From Flavobacterium sp. (GTDB lineage Bacteria; Bacteroidota; Bacteroidia; Flavobacteriales; Flavobacteriaceae), in NCBI RefSeq assembly GCF_027483985.1, contig NZ_JAIXTJ010000020.1, forward strand, positions 1 through 64,000: a DNA stretch of 64,000 nt, given 5' to 3'. The notes under the pieces are model-generated. The model ran no database searches. It saw only the letters and a program-made list of their open reading frames with translations, and had not been told where the DNA came from. Shown piece by piece: positions 8,698 to 17,553 of the stretch. The position numbers were made by a program, and so were the translations under genes. Numbering within the stretch: position 1 is the first letter of the stretch; each line of letters starts with the position of its first letter.

Positions 8698-9094
8698 TAA
8701 TCTTATGATTATTTAATTGATACAAAGCGTAACAACCTAAAGTTAACTCGCCAATTGTTCCGAATAAAAATACAGGTGAAGGAAATCCGTCAAGACATAA
8801 ACTAACTATTCTGCCGAAAGCGAGTCCGAACATAAAAAGAAAATTAGTTAGCGTTGCCATTTGCCAATACTTTTTGTTAAAGAGACCTAAAACCCAAAGT
8901 GTGGCAAACGAAAAGTACAAACCCATTAGTGCTTTAAAAATAGAATTCTCATCGGGAGTTATAACCGTTACATCAAAGAGAAGGTTGGGCAAAAATCCAT
9001 AAATAATTGCCACTAAAGCAACAATAACTACAGAAATTGTTAAGTGCAAATTTCTTAAGTCAAAAAGGATTTTTATATTGTTTCTATAATGCAT
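8693..9094 (-). CDS. DUF4345-family membrane protein
   Basis: 133 residues with four hydrophobic helices (about 15-38, 48-68, 76-95 and 105-126). The FGRIVSLCLDGFPSP stretch and overall spacing match DUF4345, a family without known function. Its start overlaps the stop of the ABC-F gene by 11 nt, so it is translated from the ABC-F transcript. Confidence 0.85.
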   Translation of the reverse strand: MHYRNNIKILFDLRNLHLTISVVIVALVAIIYGFLPNLLFDVTVITPDENSIFKALMGLYFSFATLWVLGLFNKKYWQMATLTNFLFMFGLAFGRIVSLCLDGFPSPVFLFGTIGELTLGCYALYQLNNHKIK

Positions 9095-10991
9095 CTATTT
9101 CACCTTGAACAACTTCCCAATCTTCTAATAACTTATCTAACTCGGCTTTTTTCTTGTTGTAAGCTATGAAAAAGTTAGCATCCTCGATGTGTTTATCGTA
9201 GTTTGAAGCTAACGATTTATCATCATTTTGGATGTCTTTTTCTAGTTGCTGAATTTGACTTTCAATTTTACTAAGTCGGTTTTGAAGTGACTTACTTTTC
9301 TTTTGATCTTCGTAAGAAACTTTAGTATTTTCTTTTGGAGTTTCTTTTTTAATAACGTCTTTTTTCTCAACTTCACGCATATTTTCCATATTGCGTTGCT
9401 CTAGAAAAAAGTTGATATCACCAAGATATTCTTTAATTTTTTGGTCTTTAAACTCATAAACGATATTGGACATTCCTTGCAAGAAATCTCTATCGTGAGA
9501 AACTAACAAAAGTGTTCCTTCATACTTTTGAAGCGCAGCTTTTAAGACATTTTTCGATTTAATATCTAAGTGATTTGTTGGCTCATCCATCACCAAAACA
9601 TTGATAGGTTGTAGTAATAATTTACACAATGCCAAGCGATTGCGCTCACCACCAGAAAGTACTTTTACTTTTTTATCTACATCGTCACCACGGAAAAGAA
9701 ACGAACCTAACATATCGCGAACTTTCATTCGATTTGTATCGGTTGCAGCATCTTCCATTGTTTGTAGTAACGTAATTTCACCGTCGAGATATTCGGCTTG
9801 ATTTTGGGCAAAATATCCTACTTGAACATTATGACCTAATTTGATTTCGCCTTGGTATTTGAACTCGTTAACTATTGCTTTGATAAAAGTAGATTTACCT
9901 TGACCGTTTTGACCTACAAAAGCAATCTTACTACCTCTTTCAACCAATAACGAGATATCTTTAAGAATCACTTTATCGCCATAAGCTTTAGTTACTTTTT
10001 CGGCTTCAATCACAACACGTCCAGGCACTTTTGAAACTGGAAATGAGATGTTCATAACCGAATTATCATCTTCATCAACTTCGATACGCTCTACTTTATC
10101 CAACTTTTTAATTAAAGATTGCGCCATTGACGCCTTAGAAGCTTTAGCACGAAATTTCTCGATTAATTTCTCAGTTTCTTCAATTTTCTTGGCTTGATTT
10201 TTTTGAGTTGCCAATTGTTTCTCTCTAATCTCGTGACGTAACTCTAAATATTCAGAATAAGGTTTGTTAAAATCATATGCCTTACCCAAAGAGATTTCGA
10301 TAGTTCTATTGGTAACATTATCAAGAAACATCTTATCGTGTGAAACAATAACTACTACACCAGGGAAATTTCTTAAAAATCCTTCTAACCAAATGATACT
10401 TTCAATATCTAAGTGATTGGTAGGCTCATCGAGAAGAAGAATATCATTAGATTGTAAAAGTAATTTAGCTAATTCGATACGCATTCTCCAACCTCCAGAA
10501 AAAGTATCTGTTTGGTCGTTGAAAACTTCACGTTTAAAACCTAAACCGAGAAGAATTTTTTCGGTATCACCAACATAATTATAACCACCAAGAAGTTCAA
10601 AACGATGTGTATAATCAGACAAATCTTCAATAATTTGACCGTATTCTTCGCTTTCATAATCGGTTCTTGTTACTAAAAGATGGTTAATTTCTTCTAGTTT
10701 TTTCTCAACATGTTTAATTTCAGTAAATGCTTCATATGCTTCTTCAAGCACTGTTCTACCTTGTTCAAAATCGATATCTTGTCGAAGAAAACCCATTTGA
10801 ATTTCTTTCTCAGTTGCGATTTGACCGGAATCGGGTTTGAAGTCACCTGCTAAAATTTTAAGCATAGTGGATTTTCCTGCACCATTTTTTCCGACAAGAC
10901 CAACTCTGTCGCCCGAACCTAATCGAAAAGTTACTTCTTCAAAAAGATAAGAACCACCGAAAGAAACTGATAAATTGTGAATATTTAGCAT
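9084..10991 (-). CDS. ABC-F family ATPase (Uup/YheS-like, ribosome-associated)
   Basis: 635 residues with two ABC domains and no membrane part. The first Walker A is GKNGAGKS (34-41), with signature FSGGWRMRIEL and Walker B ILLLDEPTNHLD. The second set is GQNGQGKS, LSGGERNRLAL and VLVMDEPTNHLD. A charged linker (about 240-300) separates the domains. A C-terminal coiled coil (about 545-632), joined by a Lys-rich stretch, is the Uup-type tail. ABC-F proteins bind the ribosomal E site and relieve stalling. The exact subfamily cannot be fixed by eye. All catalytic motifs are intact. Confidence 0.95.
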   Translation of the reverse strand: MLNIHNLSVSFGGSYLFEEVTFRLGSGDRVGLVGKNGAGKSTMLKILAGDFKPDSGQIATEKEIQMGFLRQDIDFEQGRTVLEEAYEAFTEIKHVEKKLEEINHLLVTRTDYESEEYGQIIEDLSDYTHRFELLGGYNYVGDTEKILLGLGFKREVFNDQTDTFSGGWRMRIELAKLLLQSNDILLLDEPTNHLDIESIIWLEGFLRNFPGVVVIVSHDKMFLDNVTNRTIEISLGKAYDFNKPYSEYLELRHEIREKQLATQKNQAKKIEETEKLIEKFRAKASKASMAQSLIKKLDKVERIEVDEDDNSVMNISFPVSKVPGRVVIEAEKVTKAYGDKVILKDISLLVERGSKIAFVGQNGQGKSTFIKAIVNEFKYQGEIKLGHNVQVGYFAQNQAEYLDGEITLLQTMEDAATDTNRMKVRDMLGSFLFRGDDVDKKVKVLSGGERNRLALCKLLLQPINVLVMDEPTNHLDIKSKNVLKAALQKYEGTLLLVSHDRDFLQGMSNIVYEFKDQKIKEYLGDINFFLEQRNMENMREVEKKDVIKKETPKENTKVSYEDQKKSKSLQNRLSKIESQIQQLEKDIQNDDKSLASNYDKHIEDANFFIAYNKKKAELDKLLEDWEVVQGEIDAL

Positions 10992-10998
10992 TTATATT

Positions 10999-11038
10999 GT
11001 TTAAAAGTTTATGAGTTTATAAGTTTAAAAGTTTAAAC
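10999..11038. repeat. Five 8-nt units upstream of the ABC-F gene
   Basis: GTTT recurs at 10999, 11007, 11015, 11023 and 11031, giving units such as GTTTAAAA and GTTTATGA at an exact 8-nt period. It lies immediately upstream of the ABC-F start at 10991, inside the likely leader or promoter. Confidence 0.75.
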
Positions 11039-11125
11039 TCAAATCTCATAATTAAATTAGATTATTGTAATATTTGTTACATTACTAAAATTTCAAAGGT
11101 GTACCTTTACAGAAATTTTTTGCAA

Positions 11126-11512
11126 ATGTTAAAAAAAGGAAGCACATTATATAGTATTTTAACAGGAAGTTGTCCAAAATGTCATCAAGAAAGTATGTAT
11201 GTGGAAAAAAATCCTTACAAACTTAGTACAATCTACAAAATGCAGGAAACTTGCAGCCACTGCAAAACGCAATATGTAATCGAACCTTCTTTTTTTTATG
11301 GTGCAATGTATGTTAGTTATGGACTAACAGTTGCCATTGGCGTAGCGCTATTTGTCATTACGAAACTTATTCTGAATTTATCAGTAAAAACTTCATTTCT
11401 ATCTTTAGGAACGGGAATTTTTATTTTAATGCCAATAACAGCAAGACTTGCCCGAAATATTTACATCAATATGTTTATTCATTATGATAAGAATTGGAAA
11501 CAAAATTCTTAA
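11126..11512 (+). CDS. DUF983-family zinc-ribbon membrane protein
   Basis: 128 residues from the ATG at 11126. A GTG nine codons earlier (11099) is possible, but the MLKKGSTLYSILTGSCPKC start is typical of the family. A zinc-ribbon is formed by CPKC and CSHC (about 16-50), followed by two membrane helices (about 62-82 and 90-112). The function is unknown. The last 38 nt overlap the end of the convergent FAD oxidoreductase gene. Confidence 0.85.
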   Translation: MLKKGSTLYSILTGSCPKCHQESMYVEKNPYKLSTIYKMQETCSHCKTQYVIEPSFFYGAMYVSYGLTVAIGVALFVITKLILNLSVKTSFLSLGTGIFILMPITARLARNIYINMFIHYDKNWKQNS

Positions 11513-12542
11513 TCCTGCTAATATCAATATGCTTATCTAAAGGAATTTGCTTTTCAATATAATCAAATAAACTTTTAGCCATTGCAGGCGCAAGCATTAC
11601 TCCTCTTGTTCCAAGTCCGTTTAAAACATGTAGATTTTTATATTTTGGATGCGTTCCTACTAAAGGTCGCCTGTCCTTCACTGTTGGTCTAACTCCAGCA
11701 AAATGTTCGATGATTTCAAAATCACAATGGATTAAATCCTTCAAATTATCAAGCAATTCCTTCTTAGCCTCTTCGGTAGGAACATTTGTTTTATCCTGCC
11801 AATTATAAGTTGAACCTACTTTATAAAGATCATTGCCCATTGGAATGATAAAAATGGAAGAATTAACGATGACTTCTAAATTCAAATTTGACGCTTTAAC
11901 AAGCAATAATTCTCCCTTTGTACCATCTAGAGGTAATTGATTAAAAAATGGATTAGAATGTATTCCAAATCCTTCTGCGAAGATAATATTCTTGGCTTTA
12001 TGATTTTTATAAAGCACTCCATCATCATTTATGATCAAATCATTATAATCAAAAGTTTCTTCTAGTAACAATTGATTTGATTTCAGATAGCCATTATATG
12101 CATCTAGAAGAAGCGAAGTATCAACATAACCAGCGTGCAAAACCTCACCAAAATTAAAAGGCGACGCAATGTAATCGAATTTCTTTGTAACTAATGAAGT
12201 TGAAAGAAACTTTGAAAGATTAGGTTTGTCTGACGCTGCAAACCAATTATTTTGTTCTTCAACTGAATAAAACTTGCGTAATAGTGGAATTCTGTAATCG
12301 ACTTTAACATTTAACTTTTGCTCTATAGAGCTATAAAATTCCTTTAATAAATCTAGTTGATCAGAAGCTTCCCAAACTTCGCTAAAACGTTTTAATATCA
12401 CCGGATTATATAAACCAGCTGCTATTCGTGAAGAATTTTGAGATTGATTATTAATAACCAAAATAGACTTTTCTTTATTAATAGCAAATTCAGAAAAAGC
12501 TATTCCTGCAAGACCAGAACCGACGATAATATAATCTAACAT
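11475..12542 (-). CDS. FAD-dependent oxidoreductase, DAO family
   Basis: 355 residues from the ATG at 12542. A longer frame to 12656 would overlap gldN and its terminator and is rejected. The FAD-binding Rossmann motif is at the N-terminus (DYIIVGSGLAGIAFSEFA), and the C-terminal half has the DAO-type HFAGVRPTVKDRRPLVGTHP and GLGTRGVMLAPAMA stretches. This fold oxidises amines or amino acids; GldN and T9SS links are positional only. A terminator separates it from gldN. It overlaps the convergent DUF983 gene at the 3' ends by 38 nt. Confidence 0.88.
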   Translation of the reverse strand: MLDYIIVGSGLAGIAFSEFAINKEKSILVINNQSQNSSRIAAGLYNPVILKRFSEVWEASDQLDLLKEFYSSIEQKLNVKVDYRIPLLRKFYSVEEQNNWFAASDKPNLSKFLSTSLVTKKFDYIASPFNFGEVLHAGYVDTSLLLDAYNGYLKSNQLLLEETFDYNDLIINDDGVLYKNHKAKNIIFAEGFGIHSNPFFNQLPLDGTKGELLLVKASNLNLEVIVNSSIFIIPMGNDLYKVGSTYNWQDKTNVPTEEAKKELLDNLKDLIHCDFEIIEHFAGVRPTVKDRRPLVGTHPKYKNLHVLNGLGTRGVMLAPAMAKSLFDYIEKQIPLDKHIDISRIKNFVSNSYHNE

Positions 12543-12578
12543 AAGCTTTGTAAAAATGTAAAGATAAAAAATGGCCAT

Positions 12579-12612
12579 AAAAAAACTCCTATCTTTCGAT
12601 AAGAGTTTTTTT
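12579..12612 (-). terminator. Terminator of the gldKLMN operon
   Basis: The 13-bp stem AAAAACTCCTATC with GATAAGAGTTTTT has one mismatch and a 4-nt loop. On the minus strand it is followed by a T run. It lies 19 nt after the gldN stop codon. Confidence 0.85.
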
Positions 12613-12630
12613 ATTATTTGAGAACTATAA

Positions 12631-13545
12631 TTAGTAATTCCACATATCTTGTTCAAAATTACGAATCTTCTCTTTTACTCGTTCCGATTCTAACAATTGC
12701 ATTTGCGAATTGTCTTTCATATAATCTTGAATAGTTCTGTCGCCATAAACATTTTCCTCCTTGTAGATAACACCACTAAAACGTCGTGAGTTTAACAAAT
12801 GATCAAAAGTCAAAGGCATTGCAGAGTTTTTATCATTAAAAGCTTTAGCCTCGTGTAAAATATCTCTGATTGATGGGAAATAAACCCAAAATAAATCAAT
12901 TGGGTCACTTTCACCTTTAGCCTTAGCACGGGCTTCAGTAGCAACTGGGCAAATTGCCAACATTCTATATTTTAATTCACTTTGACGTTTATCAAAATAC
13001 CAAAAACCTTTAATTCTATAGCCAGAAACATCTTTTGCAGTTAATTCAGTTTCCTCAATGTATTGTTTATCTAAAACTTTAGCACCTGATTTGTATCCTT
13101 CAACATCAGTATTGAATTCATCAATACCAGCATCAGTAGTATCAATATACTTAAATACAGATTCGATGTCCTTCAATGTAACCTTAGAATTAAAATAATC
13201 ATCATTATAAACTTCAGTTATCTTTCCTGATTTGATGCCATTCAATAACACTTGAAAAAGAGATCTTCTTTCTTTACCTACAAAAGCAGTATCTACAGGA
13301 TAGTATAAGGGAAAATTAATTCTTTCATCAACATCAATTAACTCCCAAGTAGTTTTACCCATCAAAACGTCTCTATCGTGAACATACCCGTAAGGTAGAG
13401 GTTTATCATTGTCTGACTCTAATTGAGCAGCCGTTTTTTTACCTATCTCATCTGGTGTTTTAGCATTCAGTAAATTAGATTGAGCAGAAGCAAAAAAAGA
13501 ACCTGCAACACTAAAAACAACTAAAAAAAAGTTTTTCAATTTCAT
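12631..13545 (-). CDS. gldN: T9SS periplasmic ring protein GldN
   Basis: 304 residues with a signal peptide ending SFFASAQ (about residue 22). The N-terminal KPLPYGYVHDRDVLMGKTTWELIDVDERINFPLYYPVD block and the later FWYFDKRQSELKYRMLAICPV and DLFWVYFPSIRDIL blocks are characteristic of GldN/PorN. With the GldK lipoprotein it forms the periplasmic ring of the T9SS that exports gliding adhesins and CTD-bearing enzymes. It is the last gene of gldKLMN and ends in a strong terminator. Confidence 0.97.
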   Translation of the reverse strand: MKLKNFFLVVFSVAGSFFASAQSNLLNAKTPDEIGKKTAAQLESDNDKPLPYGYVHDRDVLMGKTTWELIDVDERINFPLYYPVDTAFVGKERRSLFQVLLNGIKSGKITEVYNDDYFNSKVTLKDIESVFKYIDTTDAGIDEFNTDVEGYKSGAKVLDKQYIEETELTAKDVSGYRIKGFWYFDKRQSELKYRMLAICPVATEARAKAKGESDPIDLFWVYFPSIRDILHEAKAFNDKNSAMPLTFDHLLNSRRFSGVIYKEENVYGDRTIQDYMKDNSQMQLLESERVKEKIRNFEQDMWNY

Positions 13546-13596
13546 AATTTATATTCTAAGTTATCTAAGTAGGTTTATAACGACAAACTTAAATTT

Positions 13597-15141
13597 TTAT
13601 TGTATTTCGTATATAGCTGGTGCAGCTGTTTTGGTTTGAATTCCAGAACCATCACCAATAATTTTAGTCTTAACGTCAGATATAGTAACCTGATCTCCAG
13701 CTTTTGCTTTAGCTAAAGCAGCTTTACATTGAGCATTAACTCTATCTCCGTTTACAACAATTGAAGCTTGACCTGGAACTTTCAACACAAATTGTGTTAC
13801 TTGAAATTTCAAATCATATAAAAAGTCAGGTAATACAGCTGTAATCTGCGAAACTTCAAGACGCGATTTAGAACCTTTTTGTGTACCGTCTTTACCTCCA
13901 ATTGCAGCTTGTGGCGCAGGAATACCTTTAATTCTGAAAACTTTTCTATCAGAAACAGTTTTACCATCTGTCATTTTACCAGTAGCAGTAACTGTAACTT
14001 CAGTACCAGCTCCAGGATTTAAATTATATTTACCTTTTCCACCAGCAGGAGATAAACCTGGCGCAGAAGCAGAAACATTATTATCACCAATACCAGCAAA
14101 AGAAATCGTTAATGGGTTTGGTAAACCTCTGTACACAACGTTCATTTTATCAGCAGAAATATTAGCTGAATTTGGACGAGGTACAACAACATATTTACCT
14201 TCAAACTTTAATGGAATTGGCTTGCCATTTTCTGTAAAACTAAAAGAACCAGAAAGAGTTTGCTCACCAACAGCACCTGCAGTTGTAGAAATGATAGCTT
14301 GACCGTTTACTAATTTTCCAGGACCTTTGAAATTTCCAAAATTTGCACCTGCATTAGGATCGTATTTTCCTAATACAACTTTACCAGTTACTGGTTCACC
14401 TTGAAAATAAACATTTTTATCCAAAGCTACAATAGCTTGAAACTTGCTATAAGAAGCTTCACTAACAGCAGCCTTTCCTAAAGCCGAAGCTATTACATCT
14501 GATTCAGCTTTTTTAACATCATTCTGCCAAGCAGATAATTTTGCTAAAGATGCAATTGCAGGAAAACCTTTAAAGTGATAATCTAAGAACTTAATTTTAA
14601 CACCTTCTTTGTTAGCAACAGGTTCAGTATTAAATTTGTTGTTCAATTCATTTAAAATTGGAGTATACTTTTTGTCATTTAATGCTGCTTTCATATCAGC
14701 CTTGTAAGCCTCAACTGCTGCAATAACTTCATTACCTCTTTTAGTGTAACCATCACCTGTAAACCAGCTGTGGTCAAGGTTATCCGCTTTATCCATTGCT
14801 TCATATGGTAATTTACCATCTTCAGCTTCAACACCTACTAAAACCTCAGTTTTTAATGTTCCGATAAAGTCGAAAAACTTTTTAGAAGCAGCCTCCACTT
14901 TGTGTGCAGTAGCAGCTGCAGCGATAAAGTCTCCTTTTGCTTCCGCAGCTTTATCATCTAAAGCTTTAAGCATTTGCTCATTTGTTTGATTTGCAGAACT
15001 TGTAGCTCCTTCAAATCTTTCATTCATCAAACCGAAAGCCGAAAGGACTTCTTTTGACATGTTCATTGCCAACATCGCGATGAAAACCAAGTACATTAGG
15101 TTAATCATCTTCTGTCTAGGGGTTAATTTTCCTCCTGCCAT
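13597..15141 (-). CDS. gldM: T9SS/gliding motor protein GldM
   Basis: 514 residues. The N-terminus (MAGGKLTPRQKMINLMYLVFIAMLAMNMSKEVL) carries a single membrane helix with the conserved family sequence, followed by a long periplasmic part of helical then Ig-like domains ending near residue 514. GldM and GldL form the proton-driven inner-membrane motor that powers T9SS secretion and gliding, with GldM spanning the periplasm to reach the GldKN ring. The spacers to gldL (54 nt) and gldN (51 nt) lack terminators. Confidence 0.97.
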   Translation of the reverse strand: MAGGKLTPRQKMINLMYLVFIAMLAMNMSKEVLSAFGLMNERFEGATSSANQTNEQMLKALDDKAAEAKGDFIAAAATAHKVEAASKKFFDFIGTLKTEVLVGVEAEDGKLPYEAMDKADNLDHSWFTGDGYTKRGNEVIAAVEAYKADMKAALNDKKYTPILNELNNKFNTEPVANKEGVKIKFLDYHFKGFPAIASLAKLSAWQNDVKKAESDVIASALGKAAVSEASYSKFQAIVALDKNVYFQGEPVTGKVVLGKYDPNAGANFGNFKGPGKLVNGQAIISTTAGAVGEQTLSGSFSFTENGKPIPLKFEGKYVVVPRPNSANISADKMNVVYRGLPNPLTISFAGIGDNNVSASAPGLSPAGGKGKYNLNPGAGTEVTVTATGKMTDGKTVSDRKVFRIKGIPAPQAAIGGKDGTQKGSKSRLEVSQITAVLPDFLYDLKFQVTQFVLKVPGQASIVVNGDRVNAQCKAALAKAKAGDQVTISDVKTKIIGDGSGIQTKTAAPAIYEIQ

Positions 15142-15195
15142 TTTTTCTAATTAGTTTTAATTGTTAATTTAATAAAATATAGTTAAAAAAACTAA

Positions 15196-15843
15196 TTATC
15201 CTTTATTGCTCATTGCAGACAACATTCCACCATATACATTATTTAATGTAGATAAGTTAGAAGTTAAAGACTGCATTTGGTCTTTTAATTTTAAGTTGTT
15301 TTCAGCAACTTCGTTATTGATTTGTGCATTTCTTTCAGCACTTTGTAATTGTGATTGGTAAAGACTGTTTAAAGCTTCCATTTGAGTTGCAGCTTTACCC
15401 ATTTCTTCTGCATATTTCTTTTGTCCTGCCATAGCATCTACAGTTGGAGAAATTGATTTAGCAGCACCTTCAAAGTTTTTGATACTGTTACCTAAGCTAG
15501 CCATCAATTCACCATCGATTTTAGCTTCTTTTAACATATTATCTAATTTTTGAGAAAGCAAACCTTGTGCTTCTTTTGGATCTTCTTTTTTAGCTGATTT
15601 AGGTTGTGCTTGTCCACCTGCTAATTCAGGGTAAACAATTGACCAATCAATTTCTGCTGGTGGCGTTTCAAAAGCTGATAATGCGAAAATCGCAGCTTCT
15701 GTTAATAATCCGATTGTTAACATCACAGTTCCTGTTAAAGGTCCTAATTCAAAGTGAGCAATTTTAAATAATGCTCCAACAATTACAACTGCTGCACCCA
15801 TACCATAGGCGAAATTCATAACTTTAGGTGATAATAATCCCAT
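15196..15843 (-). CDS. gldL: T9SS/gliding motor protein GldL
   Basis: 215 residues. Two N-terminal membrane helices (about 10-30 and 35-57) include the FKIAHFELGPLTG segment and the Glu of TEAAIF that the motor uses for proton transfer. A cytoplasmic part follows with predicted coiled coil (about 95-200) rich in Gln, Asn and Ala. It pairs with GldM as the motor stator and rotor unit of the T9SS. Confidence 0.97.
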   Translation of the reverse strand: MGLLSPKVMNFAYGMGAAVVIVGALFKIAHFELGPLTGTVMLTIGLLTEAAIFALSAFETPPAEIDWSIVYPELAGGQAQPKSAKKEDPKEAQGLLSQKLDNMLKEAKIDGELMASLGNSIKNFEGAAKSISPTVDAMAGQKKYAEEMGKAATQMEALNSLYQSQLQSAERNAQINNEVAENNLKLKDQMQSLTSNLSTLNNVYGGMLSAMSNKG

Positions 15844-15899
15844 AATAATAATAATTTAGTTAGTTAAGTTTAATATAATTAAGTTAGTTAATATACAAA

Positions 15900-17300
15900 T
15901 TATCTTTTGATCTTACCGTTACCGGTTGTTTGAGTTCCCATATAATCTTGAACTGTTCTGAAACCAATGTAGCTTCTTGCAGTATCTTGATATTCGAAAT
16001 CTCTAGTTCCTACTTGCAAGAAGTAAGCAACATCTTTCCAAGAACCACCTCTTACAACTTTACGTTTGTTAGAAGTATCAGGCACATTTGGATTCATTGT
16101 TGAAACATATTCGTAAGCTGATGCATCATAAGATGAATCGGTCCATTCTGCTACGTTTCCTGACATATTGTATAGATTGTATCCGTTTGGCTCATAAGAT
16201 TTAGCTTCAACAGTGTATAATGATTGGTCTGCAGCATAATCTCCACGGTTAGGTTTGAAGTTAGCCATAAAACATCCTCTATCATTTTTAGTATAAGGTC
16301 CACCCCAAGGATAGTTACCTGATTCTAGACCACCACGAGCAGCATATTCCCACTCCGCTTCAGTTGGTAAACGGAAAGAGTTAATCAAATCTCTACCTTT
16401 TTTCTTTTTAACATAAATATTTTTGTTCAAAGTTCTCCAAGCGCAAAATGCTTTAGCTTGCTTCCAGTTAACACCTACTACAGGATAATCTCCATAAGCT
16501 TGGTGCCAGAAATAATCATTGTGCATTGGCTCATTATATGAATATGAGAAATCTTTAATCCAAGTTGTAGTATCTGGATAAACTTTAGTGTTTTCAGTTT
16601 TGATAAACTTACTTCTCTTTCCAACTTTAGCTTTAGCAGCTGCTTGAATATCCATCCAAGAATAGTGGAATTTCAATTTATCAACATCAATTGTTCTTAA
16701 ACCGTTATAGGATTCTGCTACTGGCAAATACATGGTATCCATAACCTCAACATAGTATTCGTCTGGATATTTTTTAGTATCTGTAATTAACTTAACTTTT
16801 TTGTTAAGTCTTCTACCTGCATAAGGATCATCTGTTGTACCAACACTATAGTAATTCTCGTACATATATTTATCATACGGAGTCATTTTAGCCGGATCTT
16901 GGTCAGCAAAAGCGAAATCACCGATGCTTCCACCATTTTTACCACCTTTACCTGCACCAGGTTTTGTACCAGTTTCATCAGCAAGAATAGCTAAACGTAC
17001 TCTAATAATAGAATCCTTAACCCATTCTACGAATTGGCGGTACTCACTGTTAGTAATTTCAGTTTCATCCATATAAAATGATCTAACTGTTACTGTTTTA
17101 GTTGGAGCATCTTGAACATTAGCTAAATCATCATCTGATTTACCCATAATGAAAGCACCACCAGGAACTAAAGTCATTCCGTATGGTTTTTCTGGATGCC
17201 ATTTCTTACCTTTTACTCCTACTAATTCTCCTTTGTCGTTAGACTTTCCACAGCTAACTAGTAGTGTTAAAACAGATGCAAATGCAATGAACTTCTTCAT
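15900..17300 (-). CDS. gldK: T9SS ring lipoprotein GldK
   Basis: 466 residues. The lipoprotein signal has lipobox LVSC with acyl-accepting C17. The rest is a formylglycine-generating-enzyme (sulfatase-modifying factor) fold, visible in TLVPGGAFIMG, FYMDETEITNSEYRQF, RLPTEAEWEYAARGG, NVAEWT and VVRGGSWKD. In the GldK/PorK family this fold is structural, not catalytic. It forms the outer-membrane-anchored ring with GldN. First gene of the operon; the leader is about 97 nt from the predicted promoter. Confidence 0.97.
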   Translation of the reverse strand: MKKFIAFASVLTLLVSCGKSNDKGELVGVKGKKWHPEKPYGMTLVPGGAFIMGKSDDDLANVQDAPTKTVTVRSFYMDETEITNSEYRQFVEWVKDSIIRVRLAILADETGTKPGAGKGGKNGGSIGDFAFADQDPAKMTPYDKYMYENYYSVGTTDDPYAGRRLNKKVKLITDTKKYPDEYYVEVMDTMYLPVAESYNGLRTIDVDKLKFHYSWMDIQAAAKAKVGKRSKFIKTENTKVYPDTTTWIKDFSYSYNEPMHNDYFWHQAYGDYPVVGVNWKQAKAFCAWRTLNKNIYVKKKKGRDLINSFRLPTEAEWEYAARGGLESGNYPWGGPYTKNDRGCFMANFKPNRGDYAADQSLYTVEAKSYEPNGYNLYNMSGNVAEWTDSSYDASAYEYVSTMNPNVPDTSNKRKVVRGGSWKDVAYFLQVGTRDFEYQDTARSYIGFRTVQDYMGTQTTGNGKIKR

Positions 17301-17402
17301 ATTAATTTGGGTTAATTATGTATTCTTAATTTAAGGGCGTAAACCTATCTATTATTTTTGAAAAAAACAATTATTTATATCTTAAAATTTTCATTTCCTG
17401 AC

Positions 17403-17433
17403 CAAAAATACAAATAAATATTAATCGTCAAAA
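17403..17433 (-). promoter_or_regulatory. Promoter of the gldKLMN operon
   Basis: Read on the minus strand: -33 element TTTTG (17429-17433), an 18-nt gap, then -7 element TATTTTTG (17403-17410), an exact TAnnTTTG match. Transcription would start near 17397, leaving a leader of about 97 nt before gldK. Confidence 0.65.
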
Positions 17434-17553
17434 TTAAATCATCGATAAAGTGCAAAAAAGTACGTTTATTTGCAAATATGTATTGTTTTAATGTATTTTT
17501 TCTTACAAATTTTATGTTTAAAAGAATTTATAAGATTTTATCTCAATTAAAAT

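Noticed and set aside
12543..12656. 38-codon N-terminal extension of the FAD oxidoreductase
   Set aside because: Overlaps gldN and its terminator; the FAD motif begins right after the ATG at 12542.
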